A stretch of DNA of 52,325 nt. Source: Flavimaricola marinus. Lineage in GTDB: Bacteria; Pseudomonadota; Alphaproteobacteria; Rhodobacterales; Rhodobacteraceae. Positions 26,191-33,456 of this stretch are shown here, piece after piece. Each line of letters begins with the position of its first letter. Position 1 is the first letter of the stretch. The DNA is taken from positions 1 to 52,325 of the forward strand of contig NZ_FXZK01000017.1 of the NCBI RefSeq assembly GCF_900184895.1, written 5' to 3'. The translations under genes were made by a program, and so were the position numbers. The notes under the pieces were generated by a model, which was given only the letters and a program-made list of their open reading frames with translations, was not told where the DNA came from and ran no database searches.

Positions 26191-26480
26191 GCGCCCGGTT
26201 CCTTTGTGTAGCCGTCTGCCTTCAAACGCAGGATCGTGTTCCGGTTCGGACAGAACGCGGGCGGCGGCACGCCATCCTCCGCTGTCGCAAGCCAGCTTGC
26301 GCAGGTGTCGCCGCTCTTGCATTCGTAGCAGTTGATAATGGTGTCGCGAATTTTGTCTTCCACGTCCTTCGGGATACGCCGTTTTGGGAGCGTGACACCC
26401 GTGACGTTGAGCATTTTCCGCCTGAGCGCCATGCGTTCTTCGAAGGCACCAATCGTTGTCTCGAACAAGCTTGTTGTCAT
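26187..26480 (-). CDS. DUF6455 protein, first of a tandem pair
   Basis: A 97-residue protein from the ATG at 26480. It carries C51-x2-C54-x5-C60-x16-C77, identical in number and spacing to its downstream partner, with TCASWLATAEDG and PPPAFCPN. The N-terminal half is helical and basic and differs from its partner, so the two are diverged paralogues. An FNR-like box lies 61 bases upstream, pointing to expression under low oxygen or NO with the surrounding denitrification genes. Confidence 0.72.
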   Translation of the reverse strand: MTTSLFETTIGAFEERMALRRKMLNVTGVTLPKRRIPKDVEDKIRDTIINCYECKSGDTCASWLATAEDGVPPPAFCPNRNTILRLKADGYTKEPGA

Positions 26481-26540
26481 GGCAGACACACCTCCCCTGT
26501 GTTGCACATGCTCACCTTATGCGTAGAATCACTGAATACC

Positions 26541-26554
26541 TTGATCTGGCGCAA
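26541..26554. promoter_or_regulatory. FNR-like box upstream of DUF6455 pair
   Basis: TTGAT-CTGG-CGCAA has a perfect left half and a degenerate right half (8 of 10 matches). It lies 61 bases upstream of the DUF6455 pair in the gap after the CBS gene. It shares its left half and spacer with the perfect narK box. Confidence 0.45.
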
Positions 26555-26613
26555 TTCGGCTCAAAATGAGACGCGCGGCGTCACCGGTTATCCGGGCACC
26601 ACAAAAGCGCTCG

Positions 26614-27042
26614 CTACCCGGATATGTATCGCTCCAGTTGGTCGATCACGAAGCGCTGGTCGCTGATCTTGCTTTTTACCAGATCGCCGATCGAGACAAT
26701 GCCAATGACCCGGTTCTCACGGATGACCGGCAAATGACGTATCTTCTTTTCCGTCATCAAAGCCAGACCCTGATCGGTTGACTGGCCGGGATCGGCGCAG
26801 ACAACCGGGGTTGTCATGATGTCCCTGACTTTGGTTTTGGGAGAGGATTTGCCCTTCAGAAAAACCCTTCGTGCGTAATGCCGCTCGGTAATAATCCCGA
26901 CCAGCATCTCACCATCCAGAACAACAAGCGCCCCGATGTCATGATCGGCCATCGCCTGGATGGCATCAAGAACGGTGGCATCAGGCGTCACACTGAAGAC
27001 CTCCGTGCCCTTCTCGTCCAGGATTTGCCGAAGCGTTTTCAT
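26614..27042 (-). CDS. CBS-domain-pair protein
   Basis: A 142-residue protein made of two CBS domains (about 8-62 and 76-132: SVTPDATVLDAIQAMADHDI, in two parts, and VRDIMTTPVVCADPGQ, then KKIRHLPVIRENRVIGIVSIGDLV). A stand-alone CBS pair usually binds an adenine nucleotide and senses energy state or regulates a partner. The first ATG (27057) would add five residues, and the ATG at 27042 gives the usual family N-terminus. A perfect FNR-type box 62 bases upstream puts it in the anaerobic regulon. Confidence 0.85.
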   Translation of the reverse strand: MKTLRQILDEKGTEVFSVTPDATVLDAIQAMADHDIGALVVLDGEMLVGIITERHYARRVFLKGKSSPKTKVRDIMTTPVVCADPGQSTDQGLALMTEKKIRHLPVIRENRVIGIVSIGDLVKSKISDQRFVIDQLERYISG

Positions 27043-27103
27043 CGGAAGCGGTTCCATGCATCAACTGCTGCAAGATACTGTAGCCGATCTCGGTGCGCGC
27101 GCC

Positions 27104-27117
27104 TTGATCGGAATCAA
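27104..27117. promoter_or_regulatory. perfect FNR/NnrR-type box upstream of CBS gene
   Basis: TTGAT-CGGA-ATCAA, a full consensus match, 62 bases before the CBS start and 13 bases after the end of nnrU. Position relative to the gene fits an activator site. Confidence 0.75.
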
Positions 27118-27129
27118 TCATGGGTTTTC

Positions 27130-27798
27130 TCAGCCCAGCGGGCTGACACCAAACAACCATGGATGCACCCAGATCAAGCCGACATAAAACGCGACGCCAG
27201 CGATCCCGCGGACGATCGCCGCGCCCCAGGAGGTCGGTCTGGCAGTCCCAAGGCTGGATGTCACCTCGGCATGCAGACGGTGCCACGCCACCCCCATGTC
27301 ACGCTGCCGCCGCCGGTCGACAAGACGCCCGCCGATCGCGGCGAAGATCGCGAAAAATCCGAACAAGAGCACATGCGCCAGATCGCCGTTGGGCACGATA
27401 TGCGCCAACGCCCAAAGCGACAATGCCAGAAGTATCGGGTGCCGCGTCATCCGAACAATTCCAGCGTGCGTCGGATCAAAGCGGTCGTTATGCGCGCCGC
27501 CGAAGGAAAACGGGTTCGGCCGCCCGATGGCGAGCGCCAGGATCACGCAGACGAGCAGCATCGCAGCAAGTGGAACATGCGCCTGCCACGGCGTCCAGTT
27601 CCACAGCAGCACGACAGGCGCGCGCCCGGCGGCTCCGATCAGCCACACCAGCGCGGCCAGCGACAAAACAGAATAGGCAATCGTGAACCCGCGTTGGCCC
27701 AACCGGGCCTGCAACCACGGCCGTACGGGAGCGCGCAAGGGGAGCGAATGGGTGACCATGAAGCCCACCCAAGCCAATGCAAATTCCAACCAGCCCAC
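27130..27798 (-). CDS. nnrU: NnrU-family membrane protein
   Basis: About 222 residues with six or so membrane segments. The N-terminus LEFALAWVGFMVTHSLPLRAP and the internal GRPNPFSFGG and RMTRHPILLALSLWALAH blocks mark the NnrU family, related to isoprenylcysteine methyltransferases. NnrU is linked to nitrite and NO metabolism in denitrifiers, but its activity is not known. Start is GTG at 27798 or, more likely from the AGGGAAG spacing, TTG at 27789. It is the last gene of the haemoglobin-hemerythrin-cyclo-ligase-nnrS operon. Confidence 0.85.
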   Translation of the reverse strand: MGWLEFALAWVGFMVTHSLPLRAPVRPWLQARLGQRGFTIAYSVLSLAALVWLIGAAGRAPVVLLWNWTPWQAHVPLAAMLLVCVILALAIGRPNPFSFGGAHNDRFDPTHAGIVRMTRHPILLALSLWALAHIVPNGDLAHVLLFGFFAIFAAIGGRLVDRRRQRDMGVAWHRLHAEVTSSLGTARPTSWGAAIVRGIAGVAFYVGLIWVHPWLFGVSPLG

Positions 27799-27802
27799 TT
27801 CC

Positions 27803-29014
27803 CTAGTCTCCGGGTCGCTTGTCCGGCGGTAATCGCAGCAGCAGAGGCCCATAAATCATGACGAACCCACCGAAGCCCGTGATCCAGCCAAGGCCCGCGA
27901 TCAGGTGCAGCCAGTCCGCCTCGGACGGCCAGACCCCCGCACCCACCCGAGCCAGAACCGCCACAATCACAGCAAGATAGACACCAACCGTTCCGATCCC
28001 GGCCGTCAGCGGCTGGCCCGTATGCCCCAGCGTGGCACGGGTCATCACGGCCAGCGTCATCAGCCCGATCGCCCCGGCCATCCAAATATGCTGTGCCGCT
28101 GCCGCCCCGAAGAGGTCCGGCCGGAGAGTTTCCGCGGCGATGGCGAGTGCCCCCAGCGGCACAAAGGCATAGGCGACGTGCAGAACGGCAACCAGCGGCT
28201 CGGGTCCCGTGCGATACCCGGCCCACCGCGCCAGACGGAGGGCATGCGCAACCCCCGCCAGAAGAAGCGCGAAGCCCGCGACCCAGTGGACCGGCAAGAC
28301 GACCCAGATCAAAAGCGCCGCTAGAAGCAGCAGCAGGGCGCCCTTGTCGAGTTTCTGCATCGGCGGTGTCGGCAATTGTCCGTCACCACGTTTGACGAGC
28401 CAGTTGCGCGTGAAAGACGGCACAATCCGCCCGCCAATCACGGCGATCATCATCACGCCAGCGCCAAGCCCCAGGCGCAGGCCATAGCCTTGCGCGGCAT
28501 AGGAGCCAGTCGCGGCCTCCCAATGAAACAGCGCATTGGCAAGCGTGAACGCGGCCAGCATGCCGAGAACGATAAGGTTCTTCCAATTCTTGCCCGCGAC
28601 AATCTCGCGCGCGATCACAAACCCAAGGGCGACCGGCATCGCGAGGTCGACGACGGCGACCACGAGAGGCGGCAGCAGCAGCGACAGCCCTACGGCAACG
28701 CGCCCTGCCACCCAAAGCGCAGCCAGCCCGCCCAACGACCAGCCAACAATCGGCAGACGACCGGTCCAGTTCGGCACCGCCGTCAGCAGAAACCCCGCAA
28801 CGACGGCCGAGAGATACCCGAACAGGAATTCATGCGCATGCCATGACACCGGATCGAAGGCCGTCGGCACTGTCAGAGCACCAGACAGCATTGGCACCCA
28901 AAGCGCCATGATCAGTACGGCCCAGACCCCAGCCCCGAGGAAAAAGGGGCGAAAGCCGAATGTAAGCAGTGCCGGGCCACGCCAGGCGCGCATTTGCTCA
29001 GCTGTGCTGCTCAT
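27803..29014 (-). CDS. nnrS: NnrS haem-copper membrane protein
   Basis: A 403-residue protein with about twelve membrane segments. The family start FGFRPFFLGAGVWAVL and the WHAHEFLFGYLSAVVAGFLLTAVPNWTG block (in two parts) are diagnostic, with further conserved GRIVPSFTRN and MTRATLGHTG. NnrS is a haem- and copper-containing protein that eases NO stress. The ATG overlaps the cyclo-ligase stop (29011-29014) and the gene ends just before nnrU. Confidence 0.93.
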   Translation of the reverse strand: MSSTAEQMRAWRGPALLTFGFRPFFLGAGVWAVLIMALWVPMLSGALTVPTAFDPVSWHAHEFLFGYLSAVVAGFLLTAVPNWTGRLPIVGWSLGGLAALWVAGRVAVGLSLLLPPLVVAVVDLAMPVALGFVIAREIVAGKNWKNLIVLGMLAAFTLANALFHWEAATGSYAAQGYGLRLGLGAGVMMIAVIGGRIVPSFTRNWLVKRGDGQLPTPPMQKLDKGALLLLLAALLIWVVLPVHWVAGFALLLAGVAHALRLARWAGYRTGPEPLVAVLHVAYAFVPLGALAIAAETLRPDLFGAAAAQHIWMAGAIGLMTLAVMTRATLGHTGQPLTAGIGTVGVYLAVIVAVLARVGAGVWPSEADWLHLIAGLGWITGFGGFVMIYGPLLLRLPPDKRPGD

Positions 29015-29706
29015 GGTGTTTGTCTCAAAACTTGCGCGCCCTCTTGGGTCAGGATGACGTCCAAGGGAATATCGTGAGGCTGTGGGAAAATCGTTATCAG
29101 GCAGGCGGAGTGAAACCCGATACCGATGGTAAAAGGCCGCGGACGCAGCGCGGCCAGCGTTCTGTCGAAATAGCCACCCCCATAGCCAAGTCGGAAGCCT
29201 GCGCTGTCCCAGCCCACCAATGGTGCCAGCGTTATGTCGGGTGTCAGTGCGTCTGCCTCGGGCGGCGGGACGGGAATGTTCCAATCCCCCCGCACCATGA
29301 TTGTGTCGGGGGTCCAGCGGCGAAAGACAAGCGGCGCCGCTTTGTGTTCGACCAATGGCAAAGCAATTGTGACACGTGCCGCGTGCAGATCGGCCATCAG
29401 CGGTCGCAGATCGGGCTCTCCCTTGATTGGCCAATACGCCGAGATCACCTTGCCCTGCGCGCCGTCAAAGCGCGTTAACAGCAGCTCTCGCAGATGCCTG
29501 GAGACCGCCGCTCCCACGGCTGCACGGTCGCTGACGCTGAGCGCTTGGCGTTCGGCGCGCAGTCGCGCACGTTCCGACGTTCGCCATCGCGCCACGTCCC
29601 GCGCCTGTTCGGGATCCACCGCCATCGGATCAAAATAGTCTGGCGCGATCTCGCCCGCGAGGCACGGCGGCGAGGCGAAACGGCTTCCAGTGTCTGTGAT
29701 CCCCAT
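29011..29706 (-). CDS. 5-formyltetrahydrofolate cyclo-ligase family protein in NO operon
   Basis: A 231-residue protein with the cyclo-ligase motifs: ISAYWPIKGEPDLRPLM (substrate loop region), FRRWTPDT, and GWDSAGFRLGYGGGYFDRTL, in two parts, which includes the nucleotide-binding loop. It would convert 5-formyl-THF to methenyl-THF with ATP. An N-terminal extension of about 45 residues (SPPCLAGEIAPDYFDP) is longer than in the usual enzyme. It sits between the hemerythrin (13 bases upstream) and nnrS, so it belongs to an NO-response operon, where its job is unclear. Confidence 0.85.
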   Translation of the reverse strand: MGITDTGSRFASPPCLAGEIAPDYFDPMAVDPEQARDVARWRTSERARLRAERQALSVSDRAAVGAAVSRHLRELLLTRFDGAQGKVISAYWPIKGEPDLRPLMADLHAARVTIALPLVEHKAAPLVFRRWTPDTIMVRGDWNIPVPPPEADALTPDITLAPLVGWDSAGFRLGYGGGYFDRTLAALRPRPFTIGIGFHSACLITIFPQPHDIPLDVILTQEGAQVLRQTP

Positions 29707-29719
29707 TTCGCGAGCGCCC

Positions 29720-30193
29720 TCAAGCCGGCTCGAACTGTGGGAACAAGACATCGTTTTCCAGGCGCATATGCTCCTCCAGGTCGCCGAGGAACCCCGCCAG
29801 CCCGGTGTAAAGCGCAGTCCAGGTGCCGCAGACCCCCGCCGGCAAGGTCAAATTGCCGGTCAGACGGCGAATCTCGGCAATTTCGGTGGCGTGATCGTCG
29901 TGATCAGCACGCATGACCGCAATCGGGTTTTCGATGCCGGGCATCCCCCCCTTGCGGATGGCGGGGAAGAGGATCAGTTCCTCTTTTTTCATATGCACTT
30001 CCATCTCGCCGATCATCCGCTCCAGCAGGGCGGACAAACCCTCCGGCACATCATCATCGCCGAAATGCACCGTTTCGACCCGTTCGGCCATCTGGGCAAG
30101 CACGGGAAGCTGTTCGCGGTGCCGCTCATGATAGCGCGTTTCGATGTACCGGGTCAGCTCAGCAGGGTCTTGTGGCGGGCTTGCATCAGGCAT
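29720..30193 (-). CDS. dnrN: RIC-like di-iron hemerythrin (DnrN/NorA type)
   Basis: A 157-residue protein similar to the C-terminal domain of YtfE/ScdA, the repair-of-iron-centres proteins. Probable ligands: H22 or H25, H67 with E71 (HMKKEELILFPAI), H98 or H101 (ADHDDH) and H142 with E146 (EEHMRLENDVLFP). It lacks the N-terminal ScdA-N domain with its CC motif. NorA and DnrN proteins in denitrifiers bind NO and protect iron-sulfur enzymes. It lies 15 bases after the haemoglobin gene in the NsrR-linked operon. The symbol is by analogy. Confidence 0.8.
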   Translation of the reverse strand: MPDASPPQDPAELTRYIETRYHERHREQLPVLAQMAERVETVHFGDDDVPEGLSALLERMIGEMEVHMKKEELILFPAIRKGGMPGIENPIAVMRADHDDHATEIAEIRRLTGNLTLPAGVCGTWTALYTGLAGFLGDLEEHMRLENDVLFPQFEPA

Positions 30194-30208
30194 TGCAGCA
30201 TCCTTTCG

Positions 30209-30661
30209 TCAGCGCAGGTTTGGAACGGTTTTTGAGTTGGCGCGAGCCGTGTCCTCCACGGCCATGTGCAAAGAGTGTGCAATCCGCTCGGCGCGGATCA
30301 TCACATGCGCGGCACCGGCAGGTGGGCAGGTCTCATAGGCGGTCTCGCGAAACAGGCTCAGCCAACGGTCGAAATGCGTCCGTGTTACCGGCAGATGCGC
30401 ATGCGCCGGCACCGGTGCACCGTGATACTGCCCTGTCATCAACGCGACGGACGACCAGAAGGCTATCATCCGCGCAAGATGTGGCTCCCAGTCGGTGATG
30501 CGGCTTGCGAAGATCGGTCCGAGAACACTGTCTGCGCGAACCTTGCCGTAAAATCGATGTACCAAATCCGTCAGCATCCCTTGATCGAGGCCGATCTTGT
30601 CCATGATCGCGCGGGTCATCTCGGGTCGTGCTGATGAAATGCGAGGTTGTTCTGATTGCAT
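30209..30661 (-). CDS. group III truncated haemoglobin
   Basis: A protein of about 150 residues from the ATG at 30661. It has the globin pattern LVHRFYGKVRADSVLGPIF (helix B/C-E), HLARMIAFWSSVALMTGQYHG, and HLPVTRTHFDRWLSLF with the proximal His, as in group III (trHbP) globins. A short disordered N-terminus precedes it. These globins are implicated in NO chemistry and microaerobic growth. It is the first gene of the NO-response operon, 57 bases from the palindrome shared with nsrR. Confidence 0.87.
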   Translation of the reverse strand: MQSEQPRISSARPEMTRAIMDKIGLDQGMLTDLVHRFYGKVRADSVLGPIFASRITDWEPHLARMIAFWSSVALMTGQYHGAPVPAHAHLPVTRTHFDRWLSLFRETAYETCPPAGAAHVMIRAERIAHSLHMAVEDTARANSKTVPNLR

Positions 30662-30717
30662 GCCGACCATTCTGGCGTCCTGAGGGTTTTTCCGTTGCAC
30701 CAAGACGTAGACCTGCT

Positions 30718-30740
30718 AATGGGTATTGTAAATACCTATT
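30718..30740. promoter_or_regulatory. palindromic site between NO operon and nsrR (probable NsrR operator)
   Basis: AATGGGTATT (30718-30727) and AATACCTATT (30731-30740) are reverse complements but for one base, with a GTA spacer. This gives a 23-base site of the size and 10-3-10 style bound by Rrf2-family regulators. It sits in the only gap between the haemoglobin operon and nsrR. NsrR binding is inferred from position. Confidence 0.68.
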
Positions 30741-30758
30741 CATGTAGTGGAGAGCCCT

Positions 30759-31172
30759 TTGCGTCTCACATCTTTTACGGATTACGGCCTTCGCATGCTG
30801 ATGCGCATGGCTGGTGCGCCGGACCGCGCCCACTCCACGGCTGAGATGGCCGATGAGTTCGGTCTGTCCCGCAATCACCTGAGCAAGATCATGCAGCGGT
30901 TGTCGGCAGCCGGTGTCGTCGAAACGCGGCGTGGGGGAGGCGGCGGAGCACGGCTTGCCAAACCGGCAAGTGATATCCCGCTCGGGGCGTTGATCAAGCT
31001 GCTGGAGGAAGATCAGCCCATGGTCGAATGCTTCTCCACCGGAAATGCCTGCACGCTCGATGGCTCCTGCGGTCTCAAAGCACGGCTGCGTGTGGCCGAG
31101 ACCGCTTTTCTGGAATCGCTCGACCGCAGCACGCTCGCCGACATCGCATTGCGCCAATCGCAGAGCATATGA
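30759..31172 (+). CDS. nsrR: NO-sensing Rrf2-family repressor NsrR
   Basis: A 137-residue protein starting at a TTG at 30759, which gives the family N-terminus MRLTSFTDYGLR. A GTG twelve bases upstream is less likely. It has a winged helix (STAEMADEFGLSRNHLSKIMQRL, in two parts). Cysteines C91, C98 and C104 (CFSTGNACTLDGSC) match the NsrR iron-sulfur cluster that reacts with NO. The adjacent operon encodes NO-handling proteins, which fits NsrR repression relieved by NO. Confidence 0.92.
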   Translation: MRLTSFTDYGLRMLMRMAGAPDRAHSTAEMADEFGLSRNHLSKIMQRLSAAGVVETRRGGGGGARLAKPASDIPLGALIKLLEEDQPMVECFSTGNACTLDGSCGLKARLRVAETAFLESLDRSTLADIALRQSQSI

Positions 31173-31181
31173 GGCAGACAA

Positions 31182-31478
31182 ATGACGACATCAAGTTCCA
31201 GGCCGACCACAACGCCGGACGTGATTACCTTTGACGGTAACCGCTTTCTGGTCCCGGCCGAACTGATCGCCACATCGTTTGATTTGGCCCCCGCCGACGT
31301 GCCCGACCTGATGCGACAAGGTACGATCACGAGCCGTAGTGAGACCGGGGTGGAGGAGGACGCAGGTCGTTGGCGTATCACGTTCTTTTACAATGGTCGG
31401 ACGTTGCGTTTAACCGTCGACGCTCAGGGTGAGGTTCTGAAACGTACGCTGTTCGATACCCCCGGGCGCACTGCCTAA
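31182..31478 (+). CDS. DUF6522 protein co-transcribed with nsrR
   Basis: A 98-residue soluble protein. FDGNRFLVPAELIATSFDL, then DLMRQGTITSRSETGVEED, then RITFFYNGRTLRLTVD are typical of DUF6522, with a predicted mixed helix-strand fold. It has no cysteine or His-rich metal motif. It starts nine bases after nsrR, so it is probably NO-regulated. Family function is unknown. Confidence 0.7.
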   Translation: MTTSSSRPTTTPDVITFDGNRFLVPAELIATSFDLAPADVPDLMRQGTITSRSETGVEEDAGRWRITFFYNGRTLRLTVDAQGEVLKRTLFDTPGRTA

Positions 31479-31667
31479 GCGACGGAGGGGCAGGCGTGCC
31501 CGGCTTTCGCCGTGAGGATCATCCGATAAAGTTTTCGGGCTCGGCTATTGCTCGATACCGCTTGAGAAAACCGCACAAGGCGTTCAGTTGATTGCGCAGC
31601 GGGTGTGACCCGCCCCACTTCCCAGCGGTCAATCCGCCCGCGCAATCGCGACAAGGGATGAGATGAA

Positions 31668-32392
31668 TTGGAACTGACGCAGTCGCTCCCATCTCTTTTG
31701 GTCGCCAACGGTTTTGTCGTCTTTGCATCCCTTGTCCAGACCTCTACCGGCATGGGGTTTGGCATGATCGCCGCCCCGCTACTTGCATTGATCAGTCTTG
31801 ATTGCGTGCCAGGCCCGATGCTGTTCGTGAACTTGTTTCTTTCATTGTTGATGTTGGGCGACGGCAGAAGTTTCGTGGTGCGCAAAGAGGTGACACTGCT
31901 GCTTCCGACGATCTTTGTGGGCACATTGATTGGTGCGGCAATCATCATGCTATTGCCGGGCGACATTCTGGGTATTGTATTTGCCCTTAAGATCCTTGTG
32001 GCTGTTGCAATCACTGTCTTCGCAAAAGCACTTGCGATGACATCAGGCAATCTTGCAATCTGTGGCGTGGCCGTTGGGGTGATGGGGACTGCCACCGGCA
32101 TTCCCGGGGGGCTCTGGTCGTCCTGTATCAAAACGAACCAATTGAAAAGACACGGCCGACAATGGTGTTGGTCTTTACGTTTTCCTAAATCTCATCTCTG
32201 ATCGCGCGGAGTGTCGCGGGTGTCTTTTCGTTACATCTGGCATTTCCTGCGCTGCTGATGCTGCCCGGTTTGATCGTGGGGTATGCTAATGAAAAGCGGG
32301 ATAGAGGCTACATGAGTCGCAACATCGGGCGCTTTGTGATGCTTTTCATTGCGTCCGGCGGGGCCGTATTGCTCTTGCTGAAATCAATCTAG
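31668..32392 (+). pseudogene. broken TauE/SafE (TSUP) membrane exporter
   Basis: The first 145 residues (TTG at 31668) form a TSUP-family N-terminal half with FASLVQTSTGMGFGMIAAPLL and TGIPGG. At about 32108-32112 the frame must shift to continue as LVVLYQNEPIEKTRPTMVLV, the family's second-half motif. That frame then meets a TAA at 32186-32188 inside a membrane helix before carrying on ([20 protein letters not shown] in part) to a TAG at 32390. One frameshift and one nonsense change mean it is not functional, unless the sequence contains two errors. TSUP proteins export sulfite or organic sulfur anions. The cysteine-synthase-like gene follows by 20 bases. Confidence 0.82.
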
Positions 32393-32412
32393 GAAGAGCG
32401 CGGGATGATAAC

Positions 32413-33456
32413 ATGAGCAAGTGGATCACGGACGCAATCAACAAGATCAACGCGGATGCCCGCCACTCGGCCGATACGCATCTGTTCAAACTCCCGATCC
32501 CGCGGCTCGAAGGCGTCGATATCTACCTCAAGGACGAAAGCACCCACCCGACCGGCAGTCTGAAAGACCGGCTGGCGCGATCGCTGTTTTTGTACGCCCT
32601 GTGCAACGGCAAAATCACGCAAGGCACAACCGTGGTTGAGGCGTCCTCTGGCAGCACAGCGGTGTCCGAGGCCTACTTTGCCCGCATGATCGGGGTTCCT
32701 TTCATTGCGGTCCTGCCCAAAAGCACCGCGCGCAGCAAGATCCGTCTGATCGAGTTCTATGGCGGTCAGACGCATTTCGTGGACAGCGCACCGCAGATGC
32801 ATGACGCTTCCGTCGCCTTGGCCGAGCAGATCGGCGGCTACTTCATGGATCAGTTCACTTATGCCGAACGGGCAACCGATTGGCGCGGCAACAACAACAT
32901 CGCCGAAAGCGTGTTCACGCAGATGGCGTATGAACCCCACCCCGTCCCGGCCCATCTGGTGATGAGCGCGGGCACAGGCGGCACTTCGGCCACCTTGGGT
33001 CGCTATATCCGCTACAAGGGCTATGATACACAGCTGACAGTCGTGGACCCTGAAAACTCAGTTTTCTATGATGGTTACATGACCGGTGATTGCAATCTGC
33101 GGTCAGATAAATCCAGTCGTATCGAAGGGATCGGGCGGCCCAAGGTTGAGCATTCCTTCCAGCCCGGCGTCATTGACGCGATGATCCGGGTGCCCGATGC
33201 GGCCAGCATTGCGACGATGCTGTGGCTGGAAAAACTGATCGGGCGCAAGACCGGCTCGTCGACCGGGACAAACCTCTGGGGGGCGTTGCAGATTGCGCAG
33301 GATATGCGACAGGCAAAACGAGAGGGCTCCATCGTGACCCTGCTCTGTGACAGTGGAGATCGGTATCTGGATACCTATCACAACCCGGAGTGGGTGCGTG
33401 ACTGCATTGGCGACTACCAGGATTTCGACGTTGTTCTGGAAGAAACCTACAGCTAA
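32413..33456 (+). CDS. PLP-dependent cysteine synthase/desulfhydrase-fold enzyme
   Basis: A 347-residue fold-type II PLP enzyme. K51 in HPTGSLKDR is the expected PLP lysine, and [15 protein letters not shown] and [14 protein letters not shown] are the substrate and phosphate loops. The C-terminal extension resembles the Cds1-type L-cysteine desulfhydrases and related cysteine synthase paralogues rather than CysK. It may release sulfide from cysteine or act on another beta-substituted alanine. It follows the broken TSUP exporter and ends in a four-base overlap with the convergent MFS gene. Confidence 0.8.
   Translation: MSKWITDAINKINADARHSADTHLFKLPIPRLEGVDIYLKDESTHPTGSLKDRLARSLFLYALCNGKITQGTTVVEASSGSTAVSEAYFARMIGVPFIAVLPKSTARSKIRLIEFYGGQTHFVDSAPQMHDASVALAEQIGGYFMDQFTYAERATDWRGNNNIAESVFTQMAYEPHPVPAHLVMSAGTGGTSATLGRYIRYKGYDTQLTVVDPENSVFYDGYMTGDCNLRSDKSSRIEGIGRPKVEHSFQPGVIDAMIRVPDAASIATMLWLEKLIGRKTGSSTGTNLWGALQIAQDMRQAKREGSIVTLLCDSGDRYLDTYHNPEWVRDCIGDYQDFDVVLEETYS

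Noticed and set aside
31599-31613. GCGGGT-GTG-ACCCGC hairpin after the DUF6522 gene
   Set aside because: A perfect but short stem with no T-run, 120 bases from the gene end. Too weak to call a terminator.
31475-32131. 218-codon minus-strand frame
   Set aside because: Antisense to the broken TSUP gene, which shows real family motifs. The antisense translation is low in sequence sense.
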